Notes: generated from the letters alone by a model not told the origin. Shown: positions 1 to 8,392, counted from the first letter of the stretch. The stretch: DNA of 17,416 bases from Solirubrobacteraceae bacterium (GCA_030151725.1 JASLDD010000174.1:1-17416), one strand, 5' to 3'. A program made the numbers and translations.

Positions 1-3000
1 CGCAGAGTGCGGCCCGGTGGGCAGGAAGGTTTCAAAGACACTGAACGGCGCGTCGGGCGTCGATTCGAAGCGTGAGTAGGTGATGCCTTTTTTGATGTCC
101 GTCTTGCCATCCAGGACCAGCGTGATGCCTTCGCCCTGGAGCACGAACTCGACATCCGGGAAGGCCGCCCCGCCGTGTGAGACGAGGTAGGCGGGGCCGG
201 TAAGCGGGCTCTTGAGCACGGGCGTGTGAATGACGGCGTAGCCGATGTTCGACCCTTCATCGCAGGTCGCGGGATTGGTGTTGAAGACCACCAGCAGGCA
301 CGCTTTCTGGATCGTGGAGAGCCGCGACGGCAGCGCCACCGGGAGCGTGAGGTCGACCTTGGCGATATTCGCCTGGCCGAAGCCCGCCGATTGCACCTTG
401 ACGTTCAGGCTTGCCCCGTTGCGTTTGCTCGCCTGGCCGCCTGCGGTAGCTGTGAGCTTGGGTGCGAACGGGAGGCTCGCGCAGTTGGCGGGGTTGAACG
501 GGTAGGAGACGGCGGCGGAGGAGCCCTGGGAGCCGGCCAGCGTTCCCGTGACGGCGGCCGCGCTGCAATTGGTCGGGTTGAATTGGAATTCGGGGCGGTT
601 GACGAGCACGTTGATCGTTTTCAGCTGAACGGGAACGCCTTTGAGGATCGTCGGGAAGACTTCGCCCCGGGGCCCGGGATCGGTGGTGATCGTCACAGCG
701 GCCGTGTTGGGGTCGACGTTGATCCGCGAGCGAACGTCGATCATGCCCAGATCGAACGGGCCGGCCTTCGCGTGCGTGGCCACGAGCAGGCCAAATGGCG
801 CGCCGTCGTATCCGGTGGTGATGTATACGGCGCCCTTGAGCGTGTAGGGAGCATTGCCGAACCCGGAGCTGGTCGTGGCTTCGCCGATCAGGCTTTCCGG
901 CCCACATGCCCATTCCACACCGCTCGGCGGTTCCGCACACGGCGTCACATGCGAGAGCATCGCGGCCATCCCCTCGGGGAGGTGCACCGTGACCCCTGAC
1001 AGCGGCTGGTCGGCGTCGGAGTGGTTGATCGTCAAGGAGAATTCGGAGTAGCTACCCGCCTGCTGGTTCAGAGAGCCGGCCTGAAGCGACGGCGCGAAGG
1101 ACTGCGGGTAGCTGTTCTCGCACGGGCCACCGTTGGCGCCTTCGGTGATCGAGAACGATGCTCCGACGTTTTCGGTGGCGCCTCCGGAGGAGGGCACGAA
1201 CGACGCCCTAGTTTCGTGAGTGCCGCACAGCGGAGGGGTCGACTGCGACGCACGAGACCCGTCGAACAGGTGGAGCGTCAGCACTTCAAAGGGCACGGGC
1301 GGCGTGTTTTTGAACTCCGATGTCAAACGTCCCGTGGATGGGTCCAGGCGCACTTCCCCGGCGAGCTTGACGCGCACGCCCGAGACCGGGTCGAAGGCCA
1401 TGACGTAGAGCACGAGCGGCGATGCGAACGGATCTGTGTCCTGTGAAGCGAGGTACACCCAGCCCTTGAGTTCGTCTTTGAGCAACGGCGTCTTGATGCT
1501 CACGGAGCCGATCTTCGAGGCTTCCGGGCAAGTAGCTTCCGCGGGCGAGAAGTGATCGTTCTGCAGCTGTTCGCCTTCAGCGACTCCACCTACGAGCCCT
1601 GCGCTGCCGGCTGAACAGGCGAGCAGGCCGTTGGCCGCGCCGGGGCTCGCCTGGAAGCCTTCGGGGAAGGTCACGGTGGTGTCTTTGATGTCCGAGGCGG
1701 CCAGACCTTCGCCCGCCAGGGTGGTTTTCTGGTCGACTTCGACTTCGACGGTCAACCCACTGGGTGTGCTCGCTCTCTGCGTGTCCGGCTTGGTCCTGAT
1801 CGCAGGGGTGAAGCCGAGCAGTTCGCAGCGGGTGAAGGCCGAGGGGAACGTGTAGGAGGAGCTCAGCGAGCTGACTTCGTGGCTCGATCCCACGGGCCAG
1901 CTGTCGCCGACGACGCTGGTAGACGGCGTGCCCGAGCAGGACGTCGGCAGCGTCAGGAAGGCCTTCGGTTCTTTTTCTTTGAGCAGCCTGCACGGCCGCG
2001 GAGGTTCGAAGCCCTGGTCCCAATGTTCGTCGCCGAGACATTGCCAACCGCGCGAGTGGTCATGCCGTTCATCTCCCGGCACGCCCCAGAAGGTGACCTG
2101 GGAGTCGATCAGCGTGGCGGCCTGGGTGGAGTTCGAGACCGTGACTTCGACCGCGTAGTCGCTACCGGTGCGCACGGCGGTGTTGAGGATGACGGGGACT
2201 TTGTCGATCTCGATCCCGAACCGGGCCGGTTCGCCGTTTTCGGGAACCAGGTTGAAGACGGGCACGCTCTCGGTGTCCACACCGTGGTTGATGTTGGGTT
2301 CGTTGATCTTCACGCGCGCCACGCCGACCGCCGTTTCCTCCTTGCATTCGTTCGAGTCGCCGGTGACGACGGTTGCGAACTGCAGCGAGGTGCATTGCGG
2401 CACGAGGGTCACGTTGCCGAGCATGCCGGGGGGCAGCACGAAGTGCAGGTCACGGACCAGCGATGGCGTCGTTTCTTCCTGCTGTTTGGAGAGGTTGTTG
2501 AGTTCGCGGGTCTGGTCCAGGTTGAGCGTGGTCGTCAGCTGGAAGGGATGCGCCCCGCTCTGGGTTTCTTCCTGGCCGCTGCTGTTTTCGGGCACGAGGG
2601 CGTACCGTTCGATGGCGAAGGGGGTGCTGCCGCCTGTAACGTCGACAGCTTCGTGCGCTTCGCCGGTCGGCCCAGATTCGCCGCCTTCGATCTTCACCGC
2701 GTTGACCGGCGATCCGGGATTGGCAGCGACTTTGACCGGGATGATCAGTTCGAGGCCTTCATAGGCTGCCACCCTGCGAGTCAAGGGGCATTTCACGACC
2801 TGGCCGACGACGGAGCATTCTTTGAGCGCCGTGCCGGAGCTGCGCGCGCCGGTCAGCGCATAGCCCCTCACACCCGAGAGCACTTCGAGCCCGGCGGGCA
2901 CCGTGTCGGTGATCACGATCGGCGCTTCTGTGCTTGCACCGATGTCTTCGTAGCCGAGGTTGCTCGCGGATACGTCGATCTGCCCTTCGGCTCCCGGCGC

Positions 3001-3153
3001 CAGTTTGGCGGGCGCAGTGGCGGATGTCAGATGCCACCACGAGCCGGCCGCAGATGCCGAAGCGGCACCGGCGAGCGTTGCAGTAAGCAGAGTCAGCACG
3101 AGGACGGCGAGCAGCGCCATGCGCCTTGCGCTGGAGAGCCTGAGGGTGCTCAT
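1..3153 (-). CDS. Giant secreted repeat protein (3' end outside window)
   Basis: I read this frame codon by codon from the ATG at 3151-3153 to the left edge: 1051 codons with no stop, so the gene is cut off by the window. Residues 1-36 form a signal peptide (RR, a long Leu/Val/Ala core, then an ASASAA cleavage region). Residues ~45-150 resemble a DUF11-type beta-sandwich (APGAEGQIDV, ITDTVPAGLEV). The rest contains degenerate copies of a module with a C-x3-S-x-IG core followed by L-x-G-x-VYL. The start overlaps the stop of the upstream propeller gene (ATGA), and AGGAGG lies 8 bases before the ATG, so translation is probably coupled. Glu is almost always GAA. Expected location is the cell surface or outside. 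I recognise no enzymatic motif; function unknown. Long open frames on the opposite strand here are shadows. Confidence 0.88.
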   Translation of the reverse strand, partial: MSTLRLSSARRMALLAVLVLTLLTATLAGAASASAAGSWWHLTSATAPAKLAPGAEGQIDVSASNLGYEDIGASTEAPIVITDTVPAGLEVLSGVRGYALTGARSSGTALKECSVVGQVVKCPLTRRVAAYEGLELIIPVKVAANPGSPVNAVKIEGGESGPTGEAHEAVDVTGGSTPFAIERYALVPENSSGQEETQSGAHPFQLTTTLNLDQTRELNNLSKQQEETTPSLVRDLHFVLPPGMLGNVTLVPQCTSLQFATVVTGDSNECKEETAVGVARVKINEPNINHGVDTESVPVFNLVPENGEPARFGIEIDKVPVILNTAVRTGSDYAVEVTVSNSTQAATLIDSQVTFWGVPGDERHDHSRGWQCLGDEHWDQGFEPPRPCRLLKEKEPKAFLTLPTSCSGTPSTSVVGDSWPVGSSHEVSSLSSSYTFPSAFTRCELLGFTPAIRTKPDTQRASTPSGLTVEVEVDQKTTLAGEGLAASDIKDTTVTFPEGFQASPGAANGLLACSAGSAGLVGGVAEGEQLQNDHFSPAEATCPEASKIGSVSIKTPLLKDELKGWVYLASQDTDPFASPLVLYVMAFDPVSGVRVKLAGEVRLDPSTGRLTSEFKNTPPVPFEVLTLHLFDGSRASQSTPPLCGTHETRASFVPSSGGATENVGASFSITEGANGGPCENSYPQSFAPSLQAGSLNQQAGSYSEFSLTINHSDADQPLSGVTVHLPEGMAAMLSHVTPCAEPPSGVEWACGPESLIGEATTSSGFGNAPYTLKGAVYITTGYDGAPFGLLVATHAKAGPFDLGMIDVRSRINVDPNTAAVTITTDPGPRGEVFPTILKGVPVQLKTINVLVNRPEFQFNPTNCSAAAVTGTLAGSQGSSAAVSYPFNPANCASLPFAPKLTATAGGQASKRNGASLNVKVQSAGFGQANIAKVDLTLPVALPSRLSTIQKACLLVVFNTNPATCDEGSNIGYAVIHTPVLKSPLTGPAYLVSHGGAAFPDVEFVLQGEGITLVLDGKTDIKKGITYSRFESTPDAPFSVFETFLPTGPHSA

Positions 3154-6100
3154 GCGTGGCTCCTCCTGGACGTGGCGGCTTTCTTGGCTGCCTTCTTGTA
3201 ACCGAACTTCTTGTGGGCGACTCGTTCGCACGCCAGCCGCTTGCTCTTGTGCTTGAGCTTCTTGCACGCCTTCAACGCTTTGGCCAGCTTCTGCAGGCGT
3301 GTCAGCGGTCTCGTGGCGGCTTTGTTCGGCAGCACGCTCGTCTTGGGAGGCGCCGCCAGATTGCCCGAGCCGGAGGGGGTTGAGGTCGGCGGCGGTGCGT
3401 AGGCGGGAGCTTCTGTGGCGGGCGCTTTGCACGAATCGGTCGATTCGCAGGTGTTCGTGTTCGTGACTGTGGGCGTGACACATGGCGAGGCTTCGGTGCA
3501 GACGCGCGCGTCATACACGTCGAAGTTGGTGTCTTTATCGCTCGGGACCAGCGTGGAGGTCGTCAGGAAGAACACATCGTTGCCGCTGACGCTCGCGTCG
3601 AGGAAGGCCGATTCCTCGTTGGAGGTGGCGGAGGAGATCAGCGAGACACAGCCTGCTTCGCTTTGGCAGCTGCCTTCGCCGCCCTGCTCGTACTCATACA
3701 CGTCCTCCTTGCCGTTTTCGTCGGCCGGAACGAGCGAGTCGGCGCTATCGAAGAACAGGCGTCCGGTGTCTGAGAGGTAGCGCGACTGATACTGCGCCTC
3801 CTTGCCTTCATCCTGAGTCCATCCGGGGATCGAGCCGGCAAGCCACTGTTCTTCGCCGGCTGCCTGCGCGCCCCAGACGCCGATGCGGTCGACGAGCAGG
3901 CCGATGCCTTCGCCCGCTTCTTCTTTGTCGATCACGCCGGTGGGGCGAGCGCCGGTGGGGTTGCACGAGACGCAGATCAAATGGCCGGGGCCTTCGGGGC
4001 TCAGTTCGTAGCGGTAGACCTCCTCGGCGTGAGCGCCTTCGGCTTCGGAGTTCGTGACGCGGTTGTCATAGCCGGTGAGCGAACGCTGAGACATGAACGC
4101 GAGGTACTGCCCGTGGGGCGAGACGCGCGATGTGACTTCCCCGAGGTCATCGCGGCTGACGAGGCCCCAGTCGGGTTCGTCGCGTGAGGACAGGCGCGCG
4201 ATGAACACAGGAGTGCCCCACACCCCTGTCGTGGTGTTCTGCTGGATCACGTACAGGTTGCAGGTGGCCGCTGGGTACTTTTCGCCTTCTCGGCAGCTGC
4301 CGGGCGTGGCCGTTTCGCCCTGGCTGTTGGCGTTTTCGCTGAGCACGCCGTCGGCGACGAAGTAGACGGTGGAGGCTTCATCGTTGGTGCCCATGACCAG
4401 TCCCTGGACGCTGGCCGCTTCGCCGGGCAGCGCGTGCGTCAGGTCGGTCAGCTTGCCTGTGCCGGTTTCGAAGACATAGAGATCGGGTTTGCCTTTTTCG
4501 TCCGGCGAGGTGGAGCTCGTGGTAAGTCGCTGCTCGTCGGTGAAGAAGACCTTGCCGCCGTTGGCACTCGCGGTCTGGTACTGAGGATGTTCTTCGACGC
4601 CTAGTTCAGCTCCCGCTTCAGGAGTGTCCACCTGGGTGGTTTCCCGGGCGACCATGTCGCGTGTGTAGAGATGCGCGCTGCCTTCTGCGCTCTTGTCCGT
4701 CCAGATCACACGGGAGCCGTCGCTCGAGATTGCGTTCCTGCGCATTTCTCCGATTCCCAGATAAAGCGAGCCGGAGGCGGGCGTATCGTTGGGGAGGACG
4801 TTGATGAGCTGGAGCTGTTCGGCGGCCGGCTTGCCTGCGGTCCACTCGTAGAGGTTGGCTTCCGAGCTGGTGGGTTCGGCCGTGAGCGGCACTTCGGCCT
4901 TCAGGACCACGTGGCTCAGGTCGGACGTTGCGCCGAGGTAGCGCACGCCGGTGCCGATGGTGCCGGGTTTGCCACCGAACGGTTTCGGTTCGGGAGCGGT
5001 GTCGTCGTTGGCGGTGACGAGCGGGACGTAGCAGCTCGACGGGGGCGGTGCGCATCCTTCGTTGTGGCGCACGTAGATCGTTTTTTCGGGCGCTTCGGGC
5101 GAGAGCAGCGGTTCGGATTCGTTGTAGCGCCCGACCGGCTCGACCATCGCGAGGGCCAGATCTTGGGTGAAGTAGAGGTATTCCTGCTGTTTGCCCGGCG
5201 AGACGCCCGCGGGTCGTTCGGGGTTGGGGATCGCGATCTCTTTGGAGGACCAGGCGGGGACGCCCGTGAGGCTCCTGGTGGCGAGATTCTGCGTGAAGGC
5301 GGGGCTGCGATTGCCTTCGGGTTCGCCTTCGGAGGGCCCCGTCGCGATGTAGGTGATCGCGTTGCCGTCTTCGGAGGCCTCGACGACGCCTCCTTCTTTG
5401 GGCAGCGATTCGAGGCCCGCGCCGTTCTTGGCGGGCTGAGAGACCATCTCCCACGCACGCCCGTCGGGCAGCGCGAACGGGAGCGTCGTAAAGGCCTGTT
5501 CTTCGCTCGTCGCTTCACCGCTGTCGGTGCGGACGATGACCCGGTAGTGGTAGGTGACCCCAGGGGCGAGGCCTGTCAAGGTCACGTGCGCCACCTCGTC
5601 GTCGAAGCCCGTCACGATCGGATCTGAGTCGCCGACCGAGCTGCAGCCGCCGCCCGAGCACGCTTCGGTCCCGTACTGGAAGCTCACGGACGGGTTGGCG
5701 CCGCCGGTGGGATTGACCTCGGCGGAGAGTTCCGCGGAGCCGGTGGCGATCTTGGCCGCCGCCAGCCGATCGACGGTTGGCAGGGCGGCTTCTTCTTCGA
5801 GCCTGAAGACGACGACCGTGTTCGTCGTCGCATCGGCGACGTAGACCTGACCGGTGCCCGAGTTGACGGCCACCCCACGACTTCCCTGGAGATGACCTTC
5901 GCCGAAGCGCTCCACGAAGTTGCCGTTGGAGCCATACGCGGAGATGCTGCCTTCGTGGCTGACGTAGACGTCGTTCGTGGCGAGATCGACGGCAACGGCT
6001 CGCGCTGTTTCTCCGAACAGCCCGTCCACGAACGCTTCGCCGACTTCGGGAGGCCGTTCTTCTTCTTCGCTGCCAGCCGGGATGTTGACTTTGGCGATGA

Positions 6101-7016
6101 AGCAGGAGAGCGTTCCTTCGCAGGGTTCTTCGCCGTGTTCGCCCTTGCCTTCTTCGTTGAAGGCCGGGTTGGCTTCTTCGTCTGCGAGCACGAACTTTTC
6201 GCCGGGTTCGAAGTTGAGATAGAGGTTGTCGTGGGCATCGACCGCGAACCCAGGCCGCACAGCCGAAGCGGCCCCTTCGATTTCATAGCCTTCTTCGCCG
6301 AGGCGGCGGTTGTTGACCTGGTTGTCGAAGCTCGTGACCTTGCCCGTTTCTTCGCTCCAGGCGATCCACACGTCGCCCTTGGTGTCAACCGCCACGCCGT
6401 CCACCCGGCCGTAGTCTTCCTGTTCTTCCTTGCGACTCAGATGGCCGATGTATTCGCCGTCGGGCCCGAACTTGTAGACGACGGACTTTTCGAGGGCCAC
6501 GCTCGCCACGACGTAGACATCGCCGGCCGACGGGTCGCTGGAGCTGGTCGAGTCATCGACGGCGATCGCTTCGGGAGCCACCAGTTGACCTTTGCCAAGG
6601 TGCAGTTTTTCAACGCCGTTGCCGGTGCTCGGGGTCCCAGCCTGGCAGCCTTCGTGAGCTTCACAGACCTCGTATTCCTTGCTGCCGTCCTTGACGCCCC
6701 AACCCCAAGCTGCGAGGAACTTGCCTTTGGCGCTGAACTGCTCGACGCGGTTGTTGCCGCGATCGACCACATACACGTCGCCGGCAGCGGGACCCACTTC
6801 GCTGACCGCCACGCCCGAGGGATTCGAGAACTGGCCTTCGCCGGTGCCGCCGGAGCCGAACGAGGTGCTGAATTCATGGCCCTGCTGCGTGAGGGCCATG
6901 GCCGAGGACGAGCACGTCAAGAGACCCAGCACGATCGCGCCGAGCAATGCCGCGCGCATACTCGACGAAGCGCGCGCACGACCGAACCATCCCCTCCGCC
7001 AAGCCCTCCAGCCCAT
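3150..7016 (-). CDS. Secreted NHL/TolB-type beta-propeller protein with Lys/Cys-rich C-terminal tail
   Basis: About 1288 residues. A signal peptide with a long charged N-region ends near SSSAMA. Residues ~45-407 hold NHL-type repeats (GQFSNPSGVAVS, DVYVVDRGNNRVEQF, SRGVAVNSGTGQVYVADATT). Residues ~412-512 are fibronectin-III-like (LTGLAPGVTYHYRVIVRT). LPDGRAWEMVSQPAKNGAG (~517-535) opens a second, TolB/WD40-like propeller of roughly 650 residues (ISSDGSRVIWT, RVSPHGQYLAFMS). A Pro/Ser/Thr-rich linker then leads to a very basic ~55-residue tail with two Cys (LAKALKACKK, ACERVAHKKFGYKK). I chose ATG 7014-7016 because AGGAG (7024-7028) lies 7 bases upstream; the TTG directly before it is possible. 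A promoter lies just upstream. The next gene begins within the stop codon. Likely an extracellular or wall-attached binding/scaffold protein; ligand unknown. A LLTC sequence is a poor lipobox. Confidence 0.9.
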   Translation of the reverse strand: MGWRAWRRGWFGRARASSSMRAALLGAIVLGLLTCSSSAMALTQQGHEFSTSFGSGGTGEGQFSNPSGVAVSEVGPAAGDVYVVDRGNNRVEQFSAKGKFLAAWGWGVKDGSKEYEVCEAHEGCQAGTPSTGNGVEKLHLGKGQLVAPEAIAVDDSTSSSDPSAGDVYVVASVALEKSVVYKFGPDGEYIGHLSRKEEQEDYGRVDGVAVDTKGDVWIAWSEETGKVTSFDNQVNNRRLGEEGYEIEGAASAVRPGFAVDAHDNLYLNFEPGEKFVLADEEANPAFNEEGKGEHGEEPCEGTLSCFIAKVNIPAGSEEEERPPEVGEAFVDGLFGETARAVAVDLATNDVYVSHEGSISAYGSNGNFVERFGEGHLQGSRGVAVNSGTGQVYVADATTNTVVVFRLEEEAALPTVDRLAAAKIATGSAELSAEVNPTGGANPSVSFQYGTEACSGGGCSSVGDSDPIVTGFDDEVAHVTLTGLAPGVTYHYRVIVRTDSGEATSEEQAFTTLPFALPDGRAWEMVSQPAKNGAGLESLPKEGGVVEASEDGNAITYIATGPSEGEPEGNRSPAFTQNLATRSLTGVPAWSSKEIAIPNPERPAGVSPGKQQEYLYFTQDLALAMVEPVGRYNESEPLLSPEAPEKTIYVRHNEGCAPPPSSCYVPLVTANDDTAPEPKPFGGKPGTIGTGVRYLGATSDLSHVVLKAEVPLTAEPTSSEANLYEWTAGKPAAEQLQLINVLPNDTPASGSLYLGIGEMRRNAISSDGSRVIWTDKSAEGSAHLYTRDMVARETTQVDTPEAGAELGVEEHPQYQTASANGGKVFFTDEQRLTTSSTSPDEKGKPDLYVFETGTGKLTDLTHALPGEAASVQGLVMGTNDEASTVYFVADGVLSENANSQGETATPGSCREGEKYPAATCNLYVIQQNTTTGVWGTPVFIARLSSRDEPDWGLVSRDDLGEVTSRVSPHGQYLAFMSQRSLTGYDNRVTNSEAEGAHAEEVYRYELSPEGPGHLICVSCNPTGARPTGVIDKEEAGEGIGLLVDRIGVWGAQAAGEEQWLAGSIPGWTQDEGKEAQYQSRYLSDTGRLFFDSADSLVPADENGKEDVYEYEQGGEGSCQSEAGCVSLISSATSNEESAFLDASVSGNDVFFLTTSTLVPSDKDTNFDVYDARVCTEASPCVTPTVTNTNTCESTDSCKAPATEAPAYAPPPTSTPSGSGNLAAPPKTSVLPNKAATRPLTRLQKLAKALKACKKLKHKSKRLACERVAHKKFGYKKAAKKAATSRRSHA

Positions 7017-7043
7017 CAAATGTCTCCTAATCCCTTTCGCCGG

Positions 7044-7071
7044 AGTCTATTCAGCAGCAGTCAGTTGTCAA
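7044..7071 (-). promoter_or_regulatory. Sigma-70-type promoter for the giant secreted-protein operon
   Basis: On the minus strand a perfect -35 TTGACA (7066-7071) is followed after 16 bases by TAGACT (7044-7049), which matches the actinobacterial -10 pattern TAnnnT. The predicted transcript would start near 7037, about 20 bases before the ATG at 7016, leaving room for the AGGAG ribosome-binding site at 7024-7028. Seen by eye, not scored. Confidence 0.6.
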
Positions 7072-7086
7072 GGGGGAACTCCTGCG

Positions 7087-7109
7087 TTTGAGGGTCTCCA
7101 ACCCTCAAA
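7087..7109. repeat. 9-bp inverted repeat upstream of the propeller-gene promoter
   Basis: TTTGAGGGT (7087-7095) and ACCCTCAAA (7101-7109) are perfect inverted copies around a 5-base centre. The element lies 16 bases upstream of the -35 box at 7066-7071. It could be an operator or activator site or a small hairpin. A second loose inverted pair, TTGACA (7129-7134) and TGTCAA (7146-7151), lies further upstream. Confidence 0.5.
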
Positions 7110-7164
7110 GCGTTGGACATTCCGGCGCTTGACAGCCGGCACTGTTGTCAATTCCGGTTAACGA

Positions 7165-7193
7165 CGTGTGGGGCCCGGTCCGGGCCCCACACG
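7165..7193 (-). terminator. Strong hairpin, probable terminator of the 7240-7992 gene
   Basis: CGTGTGGGGCCCG (7165-7177) pairs perfectly with CGGGCCCCACACG (7181-7193) over 13 bp with a 3-base loop. It lies ~46 bases past the stop of the secreted protein gene and before the promoter of the next gene. The tail on the minus strand (TCGTTAACC) is not a clear U-tract, as is common for GC-rich actinobacterial terminators. The plus-strand side (CTTCCTTTT) is more T-rich, so the hairpin could act in both directions. Confidence 0.65.
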
Positions 7194-7239
7194 CAACTTC
7201 CTTTTACCGGGCTTCAGATCAAGCCCAGATCACAGCTGA

Positions 7240-7992
7240 CTACGCTTTGATCTCGAGTGTTTCACCTTTGTTGACGACGGTCGTTTCCTCGCCTGATTCA
7301 AAGGGACCAGAGCCGTTGATCGTGCTCTCGAGGACTTCAGTCGGTCCACCTTCGAATTTGGTCGGGATCTGAACGCCGCTGCCGTTCACGACGAACGTGT
7401 CGGTTGATTCCTTGTTGAATTTGTTGACATCGCCGGTGATTTCACCGATGACGCTGCCAGTCGTGACGATTTCAAGACCTTCGCAGTTGAATTCAGCGGA
7501 CGGTTTGCCGCCTTCTCCGGTCAGGCTGACGCCGACTTTCGGGCCGGTTTTTGAGATGTAGCCAAGCGTGCCGGAGAGCGGGTTGGTTTTGATTTCGCCC
7601 TTCTTCGCGCCCGGCGAGCTGCAGTTTTTGCCGAGGCTGGTGCACTTGCCGAAGACGACCTTGACTTTTTCCTGTCCGGTAAACGAGGCGTTGATGAAGC
7701 CTTCGTCCTTGCTCGTGCCACATTTCACTTCGCCGCCGACTGCAGGCGTGTAGAGCGTGGCAGCTTTGCCTTTGCCCTTGAATGCCTTGTTTTTGCCACG
7801 GCCAGGCTGAAGTTCATACTTCTCGCCTTTTTCAGACCCAGCCAGTTTCGAGCAGGCCTTGTCTTCGTATTTGCCGCCTTTGACTTTCGCACATTCGTAG
7901 TACGTCGGAGCTGCCGACGCGCTCGAGACGGCCACTGCGGCCAGCGCGAACACGGCAACGAGGCATAGCCCCATGATCCTCATGCGTTTCAT
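7240..7992 (-). CDS. Small secreted protein of unknown function
   Basis: 250 residues. MKRMRIMG followed by a hydrophobic stretch and SSASAA gives a clear signal peptide cleaved near residue 28, before PTYYECAK. The mature protein is rich in Gly, Lys, Glu, Ser and Thr, holds several Cys (YYECAK, DKACSK, VKCGTS, FGKCTS, NCSS, FNCEG) and has no further membrane segment, suggesting a small disulfide-containing beta-rich extracellular protein. The style (G-x-L-G-YIS, an EFNCEGL-type centre) resembles a family of hypothetical exported proteins common in Thermoleophilia; that is recollection, not a search. AGGAG lies 10 bases upstream of the ATG. A strong hairpin follows the stop. It lies upstream of the two giant secreted genes but has its own terminator, so it is probably transcribed separately. 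Confidence 0.85.
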   Translation of the reverse strand: MKRMRIMGLCLVAVFALAAVAVSSASAAPTYYECAKVKGGKYEDKACSKLAGSEKGEKYELQPGRGKNKAFKGKGKAATLYTPAVGGEVKCGTSKDEGFINASFTGQEKVKVVFGKCTSLGKNCSSPGAKKGEIKTNPLSGTLGYISKTGPKVGVSLTGEGGKPSAEFNCEGLEIVTTGSVIGEITGDVNKFNKESTDTFVVNGSGVQIPTKFEGGPTEVLESTINGSGPFESGEETTVVNKGETLEIKA

Positions 7993-8392
7993 CTATCCAC
8001 TACTCCTTTTCCCTCTAGGGTTAGATCGACCGACCCCGATAAATCCCCTCTTCAGGACAGAGATGCCCCGAAGCCAGTCATAGCTGCTGGCCTTCCCCGG
8101 CCAGCAGTGCTGTAAACCCGACCCTGGCAGAAAACACTATCTGCGTCAAGGTCAAGCCCATACGACGTCGAAGACGCTCCGGTGCCTATCTCCCGTGGGA
8201 AATACGCGCGTTTCCGGAGGTCTGGGCGATCCTCTCCCCTTGCGACGCTTGACATCATGTCGCGGCGACGGTACCACAGGGTTAGACCTCGCGTCAACCC
8301 CGTTGTGCAGGGGTTTTGCCTGTTCCCGACTGGTTATCCGGCCAAGTTCGTCGGCTGGTCGTCCAACTTAATCGGGTGTTGAGAGCAGGCTC
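7993..8392. other. 400-base intergenic region: possible long leader and hairpins
   Basis: No convincing gene. A candidate minus-strand promoter, TTGACG (8292-8297) N18 TACCGT with an extended TG before the -10, would give the downstream secreted gene a leader of about 270 bases. That leader would contain a 9-bp hairpin, CTGCTGGCC (8084-8092) with GGCCAGCAG (8099-8107). AACCCC (8296-8301) and GGGGTT (8310-8315) form a weaker stem followed by T on the plus strand. AGGGTTAGA occurs twice, near 8018 and 8276. A short minus-strand open frame (8052-8297) has no ribosome-binding site and looks spurious. Confidence 0.4.
8084..8107 (-). repeat. 9-bp hairpin in the leader of the small secreted-protein gene
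   Basis: CTGCTGGCC and GGCCAGCAG form a perfect 9-bp stem with a 6-base loop, about 90 bases upstream of the ATG at 7992. It has no U-tract. It may be a leader structure, an mRNA stabiliser or an operator. Confidence 0.45.

Noticed and set aside
1879..3201. 440-codon open frame on the plus strand, opposite the second giant gene
   Set aside because: It is antisense to a continuous 1051-codon frame with a signal peptide, ribosome-binding site and coupled start. Its composition (Arg/Gly/Phe-rich) follows from GAA-rich codons on the other strand.
5892..7091. 399-codon plus-strand frame opposite the propeller gene
   Set aside because: Shadow of the propeller gene; it lacks any recognisable domain and its Phe runs mirror GAA codons.
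8052..8297. 81-codon minus-strand frame in the intergenic region
   Set aside because: It starts at a TTG without a ribosome-binding site and has no domain, membrane segment or neighbour overlap.
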